Part shown: positions 46,443-56,326 of the stretch, one piece after another | How the letters are laid out: each line of letters opens with the position of its first letter | How positions within the stretch are numbered: the first letter of the stretch is position 1 | Source of the DNA: Pseudomonas sp. G2-4 | GTDB lineage: Bacteria > Pseudomonadota > Gammaproteobacteria > Pseudomonadales > Pseudomonadaceae | DNA: 64,000 nucleotides | Assembly (NCBI RefSeq): GCF_030064125.1 | Contig: NZ_CP125957.1 | Location: 1,178,001-1,242,000, forward strand | Direction of reading: 5' to 3' | Made by a program: the position numbers and the translations under genes | Notes under the pieces: generated by a model | The model's database searches: none | Seen by the model: only the letters and a program-made list of their open reading frames with translations | Told to the model about the DNA's origin: nothing

Positions 46443-49073
46443 ATGACCGATATCGATGCCCGCTTGCGCGAGGATGTTCACCTGCTCGGCGAGCTGCTGG
46501 GCAACACCATTCGCGAACAGTACGGGGACACGTTTCTCGACAAAATCGAGCAGATCCGCAAGGGCGCCAAGGCTGACCGACGCGGCTCCGTGGACGCCGA
46601 GCTCAGTGCCAGCCTCAACCAGTTGAGCGAGGACGAATTGCTGCCGGTGGCGCGGGCGTTCAACCAGTTCCTCAACCTGGCCAACATCGCTGAGCAATAC
46701 CAACTGATCCATCGCCGCGAGGAGTCGCAGCCGGAACCGTTCGAAGCGCGGGTGTTGCCCGAGCTGCTCGCCCGGTTGCGCGCCGAGGGGCATGGCGCCG
46801 AATCCCTGGCGCGGCAATTGGGGCGGCTGGAGATCGAACTGGTTCTCACGGCCCATCCGACTGAAGTGGCCCGTCGCACGCTGATCCAGAAGTACGACGC
46901 CATCGCCGCGCAGCTGGCGGCCCAGGACCACCGCGACCTGACCAGCGCCGAGCGCGCGCACATCCACGAGCGCCTGCAGCGACTGATCGCCGAGGCCTGG
47001 CACACCGAAGAAATCCGCCGGACCCGGCCGACCCCCGTGGATGAAGCCAAATGGGGCTTTGCGGTGATCGAGCATTCACTGTGGCAGGCCATTCCCAATT
47101 ACCTGCGCAAGGCCGACCAGGCTTTGCACGCCGCCACCGGGCTGCGCCTGCCGTTGGAGGCCGCGCCCATCCGCTTTGCTTCGTGGATGGGCGGTGACCG
47201 TGACGGCAACCCGAATGTGACTGCCGCAGTGACCCGTGAAGTGCTGTTGCTGGCCCGGTGGATGGCGGCTGATCTGTACCTGCGCGACGTCGATCAACTG
47301 GCCGCCGAGTTGTCCATGCAAAACGCCAGCGAGGCCTTGCGTGCCCAGGCGGGTGAAAGCGCCGAACCTTATCGGGCCGTGCTCAAGCAGTTGCGTGAAC
47401 GCCTGCGCGCCACCCGCAACTGGGCCCATGCATCCTTGAAAGACACCACGCCGGCAACCGCCGATGTGTTGCAGCACAACCGCGAGCTGCTGGATCCCCT
47501 GGAGCTGTGTTACCACTCCCTGCACGAATGCGGCATGGGTGTGATCGCCGACGGCCCGCTGCTCGATTGCCTGCGCCGGGCGGTGACCTTCGGGTTGTTC
47601 CTGGTGCGTCTCGATGTGCGCCAGGACTCGACGCGCCACACGGCCGCCATGACCGAAATCACCGACTACCTGGGCCTGGGTCGCTATGAGGATTGGAGCG
47701 AGGAGCAGCGTATCGGCTTCTTGCTGGAGGAGTTGAACAACCGGCGGCCACTGCTGCCAGCCCACTTCAAGCCATCGGCCGATACGGCGGAGGTCCTGGC
47801 CACGTGCCGCGAAGTGGCTGCGGCACCCGCGGCGTCCCTGGGTTCCTATGTCATCTCCATGGCTGGCGCGGCTTCCGATGTGCTGGCTGTACAACTGCTG
47901 TTGAAAGAGGCCGGCGTGTTGCGGCCGATGCGGGTGGTGCCGCTGTTCGAGACCCTGGCCGACCTGGACAACGCCGGGCCGGTGATCGAGCGGTTGTTGC
48001 TGTTGCCGGGTTATCGCTCACGGTTGCAGGGGCCCCAGGAAGTGATGATCGGCTATTCCGATTCGGCCAAGGACGCCGGGACCACAGCGGCGGCCTGGGC
48101 GCAGTATCGGGCCCAGGAGCGGCTGGTGGACATCTGCCGCGAACAGCAAGTCGAACTGCTGTTGTTCCATGGCCGTGGCGGCACCGTGGGTCGTGGTGGT
48201 GGCCCGGCGCACGCGGCGATCCTGTCCCAGCCGCCGGGTTCGGTGGCCGGGCGTTTCCGCACCACTGAGCAGGGTGAAATGATTCGTTTCAAATTCGGCC
48301 TGCCGGACATCGCCGAACAGAACCTCAATCTGTACCTTGCCGCCGTGCTTGAGGCGACCTTGCTGCCACCGCCGCCGCCCACCCCCCAGTGGCGGCACCT
48401 GATGGACGAACTGGCCGCCGACGGCGTCAGCGCCTACCGCGCCGTGGTGCGCGAGAATCCGCAATTCGTCGAGTACTTCCGCCAGTCCACGCCGGAGCAG
48501 GAACTGGGGCGCCTGCCCCTGGGCAGTCGGCCGGCCAAGCGTCGGGCCGGCGGTATCGAAAGCCTGCGGGCGATCCCGTGGATCTTCGGTTGGACCCAGA
48601 CCCGCCTGATGTTGCCGGCCTGGCTCGGCTGGGAAACCGCCCTGAGCAAGGCTCTGGAACGGGGTGAAGGCGAGCTGCTGGGGCAGATGCGCGAGCAGTG
48701 GCCGTTCTTCCGTACCCGCATCGATATGCTGGAGATGGTGCTTGCCAAGGCTGACGCTGACATTGCCCGCTCCTACGATGAGCGTTTGGTGGAGCCTGGA
48801 CTGCTACCGTTGGGTGCGCATTTACGCGACCTATTGTCGCAGGCGTGCTCCGTGGTCCTGGGGTTGACCGGTCAGTCGCAGCTACTGGCACATAGCCCTG
48901 CCACGCTCGAATTCATTCGCCTGCGCAACACCTACCTCGATCCGTTGCACCTGTTGCAAGCCGAACTGCTGGCACGCTCGCGGCAGCAGGATGTGGCCCA
49001 GGGCAGCCCCGTAGAACAGGCGTTGCTCGTGTCTGTGGCGGGGATTGCCGCCGGTTTGCGCAATACCGGCTAA
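46443..49073 (+). CDS. ppc: Phosphoenolpyruvate carboxylase
   Basis: Adds bicarbonate to PEP to make oxaloacetate, an anaplerotic step. 876 residues, close to E. coli Ppc. Conserved motifs include [13 protein letters not shown] (catalytic histidine), [32 protein letters not shown] and the C-terminal NTG. No frameshift. The ATG at 46443 follows CTGGAGAACTGCTG. A weak hairpin follows at 49099-49117, and adk is next. Confidence 0.97.
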   Translation: MTDIDARLREDVHLLGELLGNTIREQYGDTFLDKIEQIRKGAKADRRGSVDAELSASLNQLSEDELLPVARAFNQFLNLANIAEQYQLIHRREESQPEPFEARVLPELLARLRAEGHGAESLARQLGRLEIELVLTAHPTEVARRTLIQKYDAIAAQLAAQDHRDLTSAERAHIHERLQRLIAEAWHTEEIRRTRPTPVDEAKWGFAVIEHSLWQAIPNYLRKADQALHAATGLRLPLEAAPIRFASWMGGDRDGNPNVTAAVTREVLLLARWMAADLYLRDVDQLAAELSMQNASEALRAQAGESAEPYRAVLKQLRERLRATRNWAHASLKDTTPATADVLQHNRELLDPLELCYHSLHECGMGVIADGPLLDCLRRAVTFGLFLVRLDVRQDSTRHTAAMTEITDYLGLGRYEDWSEEQRIGFLLEELNNRRPLLPAHFKPSADTAEVLATCREVAAAPAASLGSYVISMAGAASDVLAVQLLLKEAGVLRPMRVVPLFETLADLDNAGPVIERLLLLPGYRSRLQGPQEVMIGYSDSAKDAGTTAAAWAQYRAQERLVDICREQQVELLLFHGRGGTVGRGGGPAHAAILSQPPGSVAGRFRTTEQGEMIRFKFGLPDIAEQNLNLYLAAVLEATLLPPPPPTPQWRHLMDELAADGVSAYRAVVRENPQFVEYFRQSTPEQELGRLPLGSRPAKRRAGGIESLRAIPWIFGWTQTRLMLPAWLGWETALSKALERGEGELLGQMREQWPFFRTRIDMLEMVLAKADADIARSYDERLVEPGLLPLGAHLRDLLSQACSVVLGLTGQSQLLAHSPATLEFIRLRNTYLDPLHLLQAELLARSRQQDVAQGSPVEQALLVSVAGIAAGLRNTG

Positions 49074-49098
49074 GGTTAAGCGGCGCACCGAAACGGCC

Positions 49099-49117
49099 CG
49101 CCCGGCGTCTCCGGGCG
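49099..49117 (+). terminator. Weak hairpin after ppc
   Basis: Arms CGCCCGG and CCGGGCG around CGTCT, 25 bases after the ppc stop, without a T-run. The remaining 245 bases to adk hold no ORF I can support. Confidence 0.35.
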
Positions 49118-49263
49118 TGGTCCTGGAGGGGAGGGAACAGGTCAGTCGGGCGACAGTTTGTGGTCCGGTTGCGCCTCTCGCCACCTCCTTCGAAGGTCGT
49201 AGCGGGCGCGGGTTCCTCCGACTTTCGGCGGCTTGTGTGGGTCGGGCCTGCTGTGTATCTTGA

Positions 49264-50013
<750 letters not shown>

Positions 50014-50033
50014 AAAGTCTGATCAGCTGCATG

Positions 50034-50066
50034 AACTACGGCCCGCTTGCGGGCCGTAGTTGTTTA
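50034..50066 (+). terminator. Terminator-like hairpin after adk
   Basis: AACTACGGCCCGC and GCGGGCCGTAGTT pair over 12-13 bases around a short loop, followed by GTTTAT. The T-run is short but the stem is strong. Confidence 0.8.
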
Positions 50067-50107
50067 TACTGGCGCACTTTTTTCCCACCTGATTTACGGA
50101 CACATCG

Positions 50108-50785
50108 ATGAGCACCTTGCTGGCCCTGGACACCGCGACTGAAGCTTGCTCCGTTGCCTTGCTGCACGACGGCAAGGTCACGAGCCATTACGAGGTGATC
50201 CCGCGCCTGCATGCGCAAAAGCTGCTGCCGATGATCCAGCAATTGCTCAGCGATGCCGGGACCACCTTGCAGGCGGTGGATGCGATTGCCTTTGGCCGTG
50301 GACCGGGGGCTTTTACCGGCGTGCGCATCGCCATCGGTGTGGTGCAGGGGCTGGCGTTTGCGTTGGAGCGCCCGGTGTTGCCGGTGTCGAACCTGGCGGT
50401 GCTGGCCCAGCGCGCCTTGCGCGAACAAGGCGCCCGGCAAGTCGCGGCGGCCATCGATGCGCGGATGGACGAGGTGTATTGGGGCTGCTACCGCGAAACC
50501 GACGGCGAGATGCGTCTGGTCGGTGCTGAGGCGGTACTGCCACCCGAAGCCGCAGCGTTACCGAGCGGGGCCGACGGTGACTGGTTCGGCGCCGGCACCG
50601 GTTGGGGCTACGGCGAGCGAATAGCCGTCAACCTCAGCGGCCAGGACGCCACCCTGCTGCCCCACGCCGAAGACCTGCTCGCCCTGGCCCGCTTCGCCTG
50701 GGCACGCGGCGAAGCCATCCCAGCCGATGATGCGCAACCGGTGTACCTGCGGGATAAGGTCGCGACGCCGAAATCCGAGCGATAA
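50108..50785 (+). CDS. tsaB: tRNA threonylcarbamoyladenosine biosynthesis protein TsaB
   Basis: Partner of TsaD and TsaE in making t6A at position 37 of ANN-reading tRNAs. 225 residues. The actin-like ATPase fold is recognisable: LLALDTATEACSVALL, then FGRGPGAFTGVRIAIGVVQGLAFAL and NLAVLAQ, and AAIDARMDEVYWGCY. The C-terminus PVYLRDKVA is typical. Its adk-tsaB adjacency is conserved in pseudomonads. Confidence 0.96.
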   Translation: MSTLLALDTATEACSVALLHDGKVTSHYEVIPRLHAQKLLPMIQQLLSDAGTTLQAVDAIAFGRGPGAFTGVRIAIGVVQGLAFALERPVLPVSNLAVLAQRALREQGARQVAAAIDARMDEVYWGCYRETDGEMRLVGAEAVLPPEAAALPSGADGDWFGAGTGWGYGERIAVNLSGQDATLLPHAEDLLALARFAWARGEAIPADDAQPVYLRDKVATPKSER

Positions 50786-50786
50786 G

Positions 50787-50900
50787 CCCAGGGTTGACCG
50801 CATTCCCAAGCGGCGGTGTGGTGGCAAGGAGCTTGCTCCAATAAACCCAGGCTTGACTGCATTCTCAAGCGGGCAGCGTTGTGGCGAGGGAGCTTGCTCC
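50787..50900. repeat. Diverged tandem repeat, period about 59 bases
   Basis: The block CCCAGGGTTGACCGCATTCC at 50787 recurs at 50846 with two to three changes. Each copy is followed by a REP-like GGAGCTTGCTCC. The first REP-like element is incomplete and lacks the family-B tail. Confidence 0.7.
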
Positions 50901-50994
50901 CGCTGGGGCGCGCAGCGGCCCCCTACATTGGTGTGCAGGTCTATCCATCTGGCGAGCGCTGCGCACTCGAGCGGGAGCAAGCTCCCTCGCCACA
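50880..50994. repeat. REP pair, family B
   Basis: Inverted copies of core GAGGGAGCTTGCTCCC, about 75 bases apart, after the tandem repeat. Confidence 0.9.
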
Positions 50995-51160
50995 AAAGTG
51001 ATCTGTACTCTACATACATCCGCATCCCACAGAGTCATCTACCTCATCTTCAAAAGTCATTTCCTCCCCCAAAAGTCACGCCGAAAATCACCAGTCGTCA
51101 CTTTTTCCGCCCGTTTTTAAACCTTTTTGGCTTTATGTGTTCTAGTTATCACTTGCGCAT

Positions 51161-51189
51161 TTGCGCGGCTGTGAAAGTGCCGCTAAATT
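51161..51189 (+). promoter_or_regulatory. Candidate sigma-70 promoter of the 51217 gene
   Basis: TTGCGC (51161-51166) and TAAATT (51184-51189) are separated by 17 bases, 27 bases before the ATG. Confidence 0.45.
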
Positions 51190-51216
51190 GCCATCATTGA
51201 TACCGAGCATTCTGTT

Positions 51217-51525
51217 ATGCGTATAGACGGCGTTCCATCCCAGTCCTACCCCATCAAGCGCAAGCCTCGTGCAGGCAAAACCGCCGAGTCTGAGTCTTTT
51301 GATGACATCGAAGGCGAACTGGAATTTCCGTCTGAAGAGCAACTGGCCGCCCGTGCCGCCAAAGCCTCCGCGCAACGCCTGAGCAATCTTCCCGCCCGTC
51401 AGCAAGACATGCTGTATCACCGTTCCATGAGCCGCAGCGTGGCCACGGCCCTGGCCAGCTACCTGAGCACCGCCGGTTTCGTCGATTGGGATATGGAAGT
51501 GCTGGGACTCGACCTCTACATCTGA
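51217..51525 (+). CDS. Conserved small protein of unknown function
   Basis: 102 residues, cytoplasmic, charged. The N-terminal third is Lys/Arg-rich (SYPIKRKPRAGKTAES); the rest is helical (DEIEGELEFPSEEQLAARAAKAS-like, then LPARQQDMLYHRSMSRSVATALASYLSTAGFVDWDMEVLGLDLYI). No family recognised. Its stop overlaps the start of the DUF72 gene by one base, so the two are translationally coupled. ATG at 51217. Confidence 0.8.
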   Translation: MRIDGVPSQSYPIKRKPRAGKTAESESFDDIEGELEFPSEEQLAARAAKASAQRLSNLPARQQDMLYHRSMSRSVATALASYLSTAGFVDWDMEVLGLDLYI

Positions 51526-52385
51526 TGGTGTTGCCTTATTACCTGGGCTGCCCGTCCTGGAGCGAAAACGCCTGGCGTGATTATCTTTATCCCCAGGACG
51601 CAAAAACCTCCGACTTCCTGAATCTCTATTCCCAAGTGTTCAATGCCGTGGAAGGCAATACGACTTTCTACGCCAGTCCCTCTGCGGCCATCGTCCAGCG
51701 TTGGGCCGAGACCATGCCCGGGCATTTTCGCTTCACTGCCAAGTTGCCCGGAGACATCAGCCACAATGGTGACTTGCGCGAGCGTCTGACAGCCACCGAA
51801 ACCTTCGTGCAATTGCTCAGCCCCCTGGGTGAGCGGGTTTCACCCTTCTGGCTGCAATTATCCAAGGCCTTTACCCCCAATCGATTGCCCGAGTTGGCAG
51901 GTTTCATCGACGCCTTCGAGCGGCCGTTGGCCGTAGAAGTGCGCCACGATGAGTTCTTTGCCAAGGGCGATGCCGAACGGCGCCTCAATCGCCTGTTGCT
52001 CGACCGCGGCGTCGAGCGCATCTGCCTCGATCCCCGGGCGTTGTTCAGTTGCACCTCGACCGACCCTGCCGTGCTCCATGCACAATCGAAAAAGCCCCGC
52101 GTGCCACCCCGGCCGACCGCCTTCACCCAATGCCCGCAGGTGCGCTTCATCGGCCATCCGGTGTTGGAGGCCAACGAGCCTTTCCTGACGCCCTGGGTAG
52201 AAAAAATCGCCGGGTGGATCGAAGAAGGTCGCACGCCTTACATCTTCCTGCACACCGCCGACAACCTGTTGGCGGCAAAACTCGCGCAGCACTTTCACCG
52301 CCGCTTGATGAGTCGTTTGCCTGGCTTGCCGGCCCTGCCTGAGCTATATAGAGAGCCCGCCGCCGAGCAACTGGGTTTGCTCTGA
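51525..52385 (+). CDS. DUF72 family protein
   Basis: 286 residues. The family core is visible: YYLGCPSWSENAWRDYLYPQDAKTSDFLNLYSQVFNAVEGNTTFYASPSAAIVQRWAETMPGHFRFTAKLPGDISHN and, near the C-terminus, TPYIFLHTADNLLAAKLAQHFHRRL. DUF72 has a TIM-barrel-like fold of unproven function, sometimes noted near metal or glycan genes. The start ATG lies in TGATG overlapping the previous gene. Confidence 0.9.
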   Translation: MVLPYYLGCPSWSENAWRDYLYPQDAKTSDFLNLYSQVFNAVEGNTTFYASPSAAIVQRWAETMPGHFRFTAKLPGDISHNGDLRERLTATETFVQLLSPLGERVSPFWLQLSKAFTPNRLPELAGFIDAFERPLAVEVRHDEFFAKGDAERRLNRLLLDRGVERICLDPRALFSCTSTDPAVLHAQSKKPRVPPRPTAFTQCPQVRFIGHPVLEANEPFLTPWVEKIAGWIEEGRTPYIFLHTADNLLAAKLAQHFHRRLMSRLPGLPALPELYREPAAEQLGLL

Positions 52386-52418
52386 GGCCTGATCCCTCTC
52401 TGCCCAGGAGCGAACCAA

Positions 52419-53240
52419 ATGGATGCGCAAACCCGTCGAGCCCAGGCGTTCAAGGCCCTGCACGAACGCGAAGGGGCTTTTGTCATTCCCAATCCGTGGG
52501 ACGCCGGTTCCGCCAAGATGCTGGCCAGCCTCGGCTTCGAGGCCTTGGCAACGACCAGTGCCGGCCACGCTTTTTCCCTGGCACGGCCTGATGGTGCATT
52601 GGGGCTGGAAGACACCCTGGCCAACGTACGGGCGATTGTCGCCGCCACCGATCTGCCAGTGGCGGTCGACCTGGAGAACGGTTTTGCCGACGCGCCCGAG
52701 GAATGCGCCCGTAACCTGCTGCGTGCGGCGCACGCCGGCGCGGTGGGGGGCTCCATCGAAGATGCCACGGGGCGCGAAGACAACCCGATCTATTGCTTCG
52801 AGCATGCGGTGGCACGGGTCAAAGCCGCTGCTGACGCGGTGCGCAGCTTGCCGTATCCCTTCCTGCTGACCGCCCGGGCGGAGAATTTCCTGCACGGCAA
52901 TCCCGATCTGGATGACACGATTCGCCGCCTGAAGGCGTTCGCTGATGCCGGCGCCGACGTGCTCTACGCGCCGGGGCTGAGTTCGGCCAAACAAGTGCTC
53001 GCAGTGGTGCAGGCCGTGGCGCCGAAGCCGGTGAATGTGTTGATGTCCGGGGCGCTGGACCTGACGGTGACGCAATTGAGCGAACTGGGGGTCAAGCGCA
53101 TCAGCGTCGGATCGGCCCTGGCCTTGGCCGCGTATGGCGAATTTTTCCGCGCCGCCGAGGAAATCCAGCAGCAGGGCACGTTCACGTTCACCCGTCGCTC
53201 GATGCCGTTCAAACAGGCTAACCAATTATTCAAGGGTTGA
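52419..53240 (+). CDS. Isocitrate lyase/PEP mutase superfamily protein
   Basis: 273 residues, a TIM barrel of the ICL/PEP-mutase superfamily. The N-terminus AFVIPNPWDAGSAKMLASLGFEALATTSAGHAFSLARPDG is typical of the PEP mutase branch. The metal region contains VDLENGF and SIEDATG, and LLTARAENFL is present. The isocitrate lyase motif KKCGH is absent, so it is more likely a lyase or decarboxylase such as oxaloacetate decarboxylase. The exact reaction is not known. GGAG precedes the ATG. Confidence 0.82.
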   Translation: MDAQTRRAQAFKALHEREGAFVIPNPWDAGSAKMLASLGFEALATTSAGHAFSLARPDGALGLEDTLANVRAIVAATDLPVAVDLENGFADAPEECARNLLRAAHAGAVGGSIEDATGREDNPIYCFEHAVARVKAAADAVRSLPYPFLLTARAENFLHGNPDLDDTIRRLKAFADAGADVLYAPGLSSAKQVLAVVQAVAPKPVNVLMSGALDLTVTQLSELGVKRISVGSALALAAYGEFFRAAEEIQQQGTFTFTRRSMPFKQANQLFKG

Positions 53241-53256
53241 TGCCCGAGGCAGTGTC

Positions 53257-53955
53257 GTGCGGTTTTTGAAAGGTTTAATAGTCGTGGCGCTGATCGTTGG
53301 CTTCGCCGCGCTGGCGGTATGGCGTGGCTGGCTGTCGCTGCCGCCACAATGGAATCCCTGGGCGCCCCTGGACGTCAACCAGCCACCCAACCTGCTGACC
53401 CGCTACAAGCTCATGGCCCTGCGCAACGATCCGCAGCTGTGTGACCAGGCCCTCGCCACCGCGGGACTGCGGACCGCTCGCCAGGCCGACAGTGGCGCCA
53501 ATACGTCGTGCCCGTTGACCAACGTGTTGAGGGTGCAGGGAGGTGAGGTGGCACTGAGCAGCAGTTTCCTCGCCAGTTGTCCATTGGCGGTGGCGTTCGC
53601 GCTGTTCGAGCGTCATGCGCTACAACCGGCGGCAGCGGCGACCTATGGACAGAAAGTGACGCGGGTCGATCACCTCGGCAGTTTTGCCTGTCGCAACATG
53701 TACGGTCGGGAAAGTGGGGCGCGCAGCCAGCACGCCACGGCCAGTGCGTTGGATATCGCCGGGTTTCGCCTGGCTGATGGCCGCACGGTCAGCGTGCTCA
53801 GGGACTGGCCGAAGGACAACGCCGATGCGCGGTTTCTGCGACAGGTGCGCGAGGGCGCCTGCGAGATGTTCAGTGTGGTCTTGAGTCCGGATTACAACGC
53901 GGCGCACCGCAACCATTTTCATCTGGATGTCGGGCCATGGTGGATCTGTCGTTGA
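53257..53955 (+). CDS. Extensin-like (LAS-type) predicted zinc peptidase
   Basis: 232 residues. A transmembrane segment (about 7-24, LIVVALIVGFAALAVW) anchors the rest in the periplasm. The domain matches the extensin-like C-terminus family. Motifs SQHATASALD (Ser157, His159, Asp166) and HFH (His220, His222) fit the SxHxxGxAxD and HxH zinc ligands of LAS enzymes (MepA, VanX). Four cysteines (62, 85, 108, 145) may form disulfides. Peptidoglycan is the likely substrate, but this is inferred. Starts at the GTG at 53257 with GAGG before it. Confidence 0.8.
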   Translation: MRFLKGLIVVALIVGFAALAVWRGWLSLPPQWNPWAPLDVNQPPNLLTRYKLMALRNDPQLCDQALATAGLRTARQADSGANTSCPLTNVLRVQGGEVALSSSFLASCPLAVAFALFERHALQPAAAATYGQKVTRVDHLGSFACRNMYGRESGARSQHATASALDIAGFRLADGRTVSVLRDWPKDNADARFLRQVREGACEMFSVVLSPDYNAAHRNHFHLDVGPWWICR

Positions 53956-53958
53956 GGA

Positions 53959-54579
53959 TCAGGCGGCGATGCGCAGGTTCTGCAGCACGATCGGGCGTGC
54001 CCAGCGGGTGTCGAAGTCCAATTGTTTCTGTTGTGCCACCAGCTCTTCTTCCGGGAACGGTGGGAAGGGCTTGTCCAGCAGGTCGAGTTCGAACTCGGCA
54101 ATCGGCAGGTGCAGTGGGCGCGGCTGCGGCGCCGGGCCGGGTTCAGGCAGCGGTTGGCCGGCGGCGAGGACGAGCGGGCGAACCCAGTGGCTCTCGAAGG
54201 TCTGCTGTTTTTGTTGGGCGGCGATTTCTTCCGGCGGGAAGGGCGGGAAAGGCTTGTCCAGCAGGTCGAGTTCGAATTCGGCGATGGGCAGGAACAGCGG
54301 CTCAGGCGGTTTGACCGGGGTTTCGGTGACTTCGCAGGTGCGCTGGCTGACGATGTGTTCCAGCAGTTCGGCGCCGAGGGTCGGTTCAACCGCTTCATCG
54401 AGGGCGACGGGCTGGTAGCTGCCAGGCGCCGGAGCGTTATCACCCAGTTGATCGGCCAGGGCCCGGGCAAAAAAATCCTGCCACAGGTGACTGACGCCGC
54501 TCAGGGCTTGGGTGTTTCGCAGGCTGTAATCGCCGTAAGGGGAGATAACGCCTATCGATGTGGATTGAATGTCTGACAT
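53959..54579 (-). CDS. Protein with a duplicated 42-residue module, unknown function
   Basis: 206 residues with no signal peptide. Two copies of one module, residues 97-138 and 158-199, are joined by a proline-rich linker (PLPEPGPAPQPRP). Nineteen residues (LPIAEFELDLLDKPFPPFP) are identical in both, and both end with a tryptophan-arginine-proline motif (WVRP / WARP). The N-terminal part (residues 1-90) is different. No family recognised. It is convergent with the peptidase gene, with only three bases between the stops, and divergent from rsmJ. Confidence 0.75.
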   Translation of the reverse strand: MSDIQSTSIGVISPYGDYSLRNTQALSGVSHLWQDFFARALADQLGDNAPAPGSYQPVALDEAVEPTLGAELLEHIVSQRTCEVTETPVKPPEPLFLPIAEFELDLLDKPFPPFPPEEIAAQQKQQTFESHWVRPLVLAAGQPLPEPGPAPQPRPLHLPIAEFELDLLDKPFPPFPEEELVAQQKQLDFDTRWARPIVLQNLRIAA

Positions 54580-54687
54580 TTTTCTCGGTCGACGCTCAGC
54601 TCTGGCAAAATGCCGTTCACCTTTGTTATCGGCCGTTTTTACCGATCATTAATTTTTTGAGCATGTTTCCCTGAATGAACAACTTCC

Positions 54688-55470
54688 ATGAGTGAGCAAC
54701 CGGCGGCCTGCCGCATCCATGTCCAAGCCTTGGCCCCTGCCTTCCAGCCCCAGGCCGAGCAGTGGGCCGAGCGGCTTGGCCTGCCTTTGCAAGTGGACGA
54801 TGGCGAGTTTGCCTTGCAGGTCGGCGAGCAAGGGCTGCAATTGCAGCAGTTGGGCCCGGACGCGCCGGGGCCGGTGCGGGTGGACTTCGTCGAGGGCGGT
54901 GCGGCTCATCGTCGGCTGTACGGTGGCGGCAGTGGCCAGATGATCGCCAAGGCGGTCGGGATCGCCCAGGGAGTGCGTCCGCGGGTGCTGGATGCCACGG
55001 CCGGACTGGGCAAGGATGCGTTCGTGCTGGCTAGCCTGGGGTGTGAAATGAGCCTGATCGAGCGCCAGCCGCTGATTGGAGCGCTGCTGGAAGACGGCCT
55101 GGCCCGCGCGGCGGAGGATTTCGACGTGGCGCCCATCGTGGCGCGCATGCGCTTGCTCAAGGGCAACTCCATCGAGGTGATGCGCAACTGGGAGGGCGAG
55201 CCGCCCCAAGTGATCTACCTGGACCCGATGTTTCCCCATCGCGAGAAAACCGCCCTGGTGAAGAAGGAAATGCGCCTGTTCCGGCCCCTGGTAGGCGATG
55301 ACCAGGATGCCCCGGCACTGCTGGCCGCGGCCCTCGCCCTGGCGACTCATCGGGTGGTGGTCAAGCGCCCACGCAAGGCCCCGTGCATCGAAGGGCCGAA
55401 GCCGAGTCATGGCCTCGATGGCAAATCCAGCCGGTATGACATCTACCCCAAGAAAGCGCTCAAGTCCTGA
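54688..55470 (+). CDS. rsmJ: 16S rRNA (guanine-1516-N2)-methyltransferase RsmJ
   Basis: 260-residue methyltransferase for G1516 of 16S rRNA. The SAM-binding loop is [19 protein letters not shown], followed by the acidic ERQP. The catalytic motif is [17 protein letters not shown], and the tail is [10 protein letters not shown] and SSRYDIYP. The N-terminal domain of about 90 residues is present. No obvious partner; it is divergent from the duplicated-module gene. Confidence 0.95.
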   Translation: MSEQPAACRIHVQALAPAFQPQAEQWAERLGLPLQVDDGEFALQVGEQGLQLQQLGPDAPGPVRVDFVEGGAAHRRLYGGGSGQMIAKAVGIAQGVRPRVLDATAGLGKDAFVLASLGCEMSLIERQPLIGALLEDGLARAAEDFDVAPIVARMRLLKGNSIEVMRNWEGEPPQVIYLDPMFPHREKTALVKKEMRLFRPLVGDDQDAPALLAAALALATHRVVVKRPRKAPCIEGPKPSHGLDGKSSRYDIYPKKALKS

Positions 55471-55485
55471 GACCGCGTCGCCTGC

Positions 55486-55559
55486 ATCGCGAGCAAGCTC
55501 GCTCCCACATTGGATCTGTTGCGTTCATCAAACCCTGTGGGAGCGAGCTTGCTCGCGAT
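55486..55559. repeat. REP pair, family A
   Basis: Reverse copy then forward copy of core GAGCGAGCTTGCTCGC, only about 30 bases apart, after rsmJ. Confidence 0.9.
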
Positions 55560-55596
55560 GAGGCCCTTCCAGCTAGCGAAAGGCTACCGGGCCGAG

Positions 55597-56232
55597 CTAA
55601 GACCGATACGCCCGCACAAACAACTCCACTACTTCCCGCACATGGGCCTCGGCCGCGTCGCCTTCCAGTCGCGGGCCGCAGCCGAACAACAGCCTGAAAT
55701 TCGCCGCGCCCTTGATCAGGCAAAAAAAGTGCTCGGCGGCATTGCGCGGTTTGTCGATGCTCAGGGCGCCGCTTTGGTTGACCTTGCTCAGCAGCCGCTC
55801 CATGCCCGAGAGCATCCGCTGGGGGCCGGCTTCGTAGAAAATCGTCGAGAGCTTCGGGTCCTGGCTGCCCAGGGCCATGATCAGCCGATGCAGGTTCACC
55901 GATTCGTCGCTGTTGATCAGTTGGTTAAAGCCACGGGCAATGTTCAACAGCACGTTTTCAATCGGCACGCCGTCAGGCCATTCGTAAAACAGCGGCGGCA
56001 CCTGTTCTTCGCACTTGGCCAGGACGGCAGCGGAAAACAGCGTTTCCTTGTCGTTGAAGTGGCTGTAGACCGTCAGCTTAGACACGCCCGCCTCGGCGGC
56101 GACGGCGTCCATGCTGGTGCTGGCATAACCCAGGCTCAGGAACAGTTTTTTGGCCGCGTCGAGAATGGCTTGGCGTTTGGCCAGGTCCTTCGGACGGCCA
56201 GGGCCGTTGGGAGGTGAAAGATTGTTCGACAT
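55597..56232 (-). CDS. mexL: TetR family repressor MexL
   Basis: 211 residues. The helix-turn-helix lies in RQAILDAAKKLFLSLGYASTSMDAVAAEAGVSKLTVYSHFNDKETLF (residues 20-66); the ligand domain follows. Divergent from an RND pump exactly as mexL is from mexJK in P. aeruginosa, where MexL represses both. The intergenic palindrome at 56252-56287 is the probable operator. The gene name rests on synteny and family. Confidence 0.86.
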   Translation of the reverse strand: MSNNLSPPNGPGRPKDLAKRQAILDAAKKLFLSLGYASTSMDAVAAEAGVSKLTVYSHFNDKETLFSAAVLAKCEEQVPPLFYEWPDGVPIENVLLNIARGFNQLINSDESVNLHRLIMALGSQDPKLSTIFYEAGPQRMLSGMERLLSKVNQSGALSIDKPRNAAEHFFCLIKGAANFRLLFGCGPRLEGDAAEAHVREVVELFVRAYRS

Positions 56233-56251
56233 TCTTCGCTTTTAATACTGG

Positions 56252-56287
56252 ACTGGTGAGTTTGCTATTAATAACATACTCGCCAGT
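56252..56287. promoter_or_regulatory. Palindromic operator/promoter region between mexL and mexJ
   Basis: Arms ACTGGTGAGT (56252-56261) and ACTCGCCAGT (56278-56287) differ by one base and are separated by 16 AT-rich bases. A TATAAT (56287-56292) overlaps the right edge and is the likely -10 of mexJ. A repressor bound here would cover both divergent promoters. Confidence 0.65.
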
Positions 56288-56326
56288 ATAATTATTCCAA
56301 GCACCATTAGCGAAAGGTTACTCGTC

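Larger units (their letters stand above)
50786..51216. other. Gene-free stretch: diverged tandem repeat, REP pair, candidate promoter
   Basis: The 431 bases hold a diverged tandem repeat (50787-50900), a family-B REP pair (50880-50994), two direct copies of CAAAAGTCA at 51051 and 51070, and a candidate promoter at 51161-51189. No ORF I can support. Confidence 0.6.
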
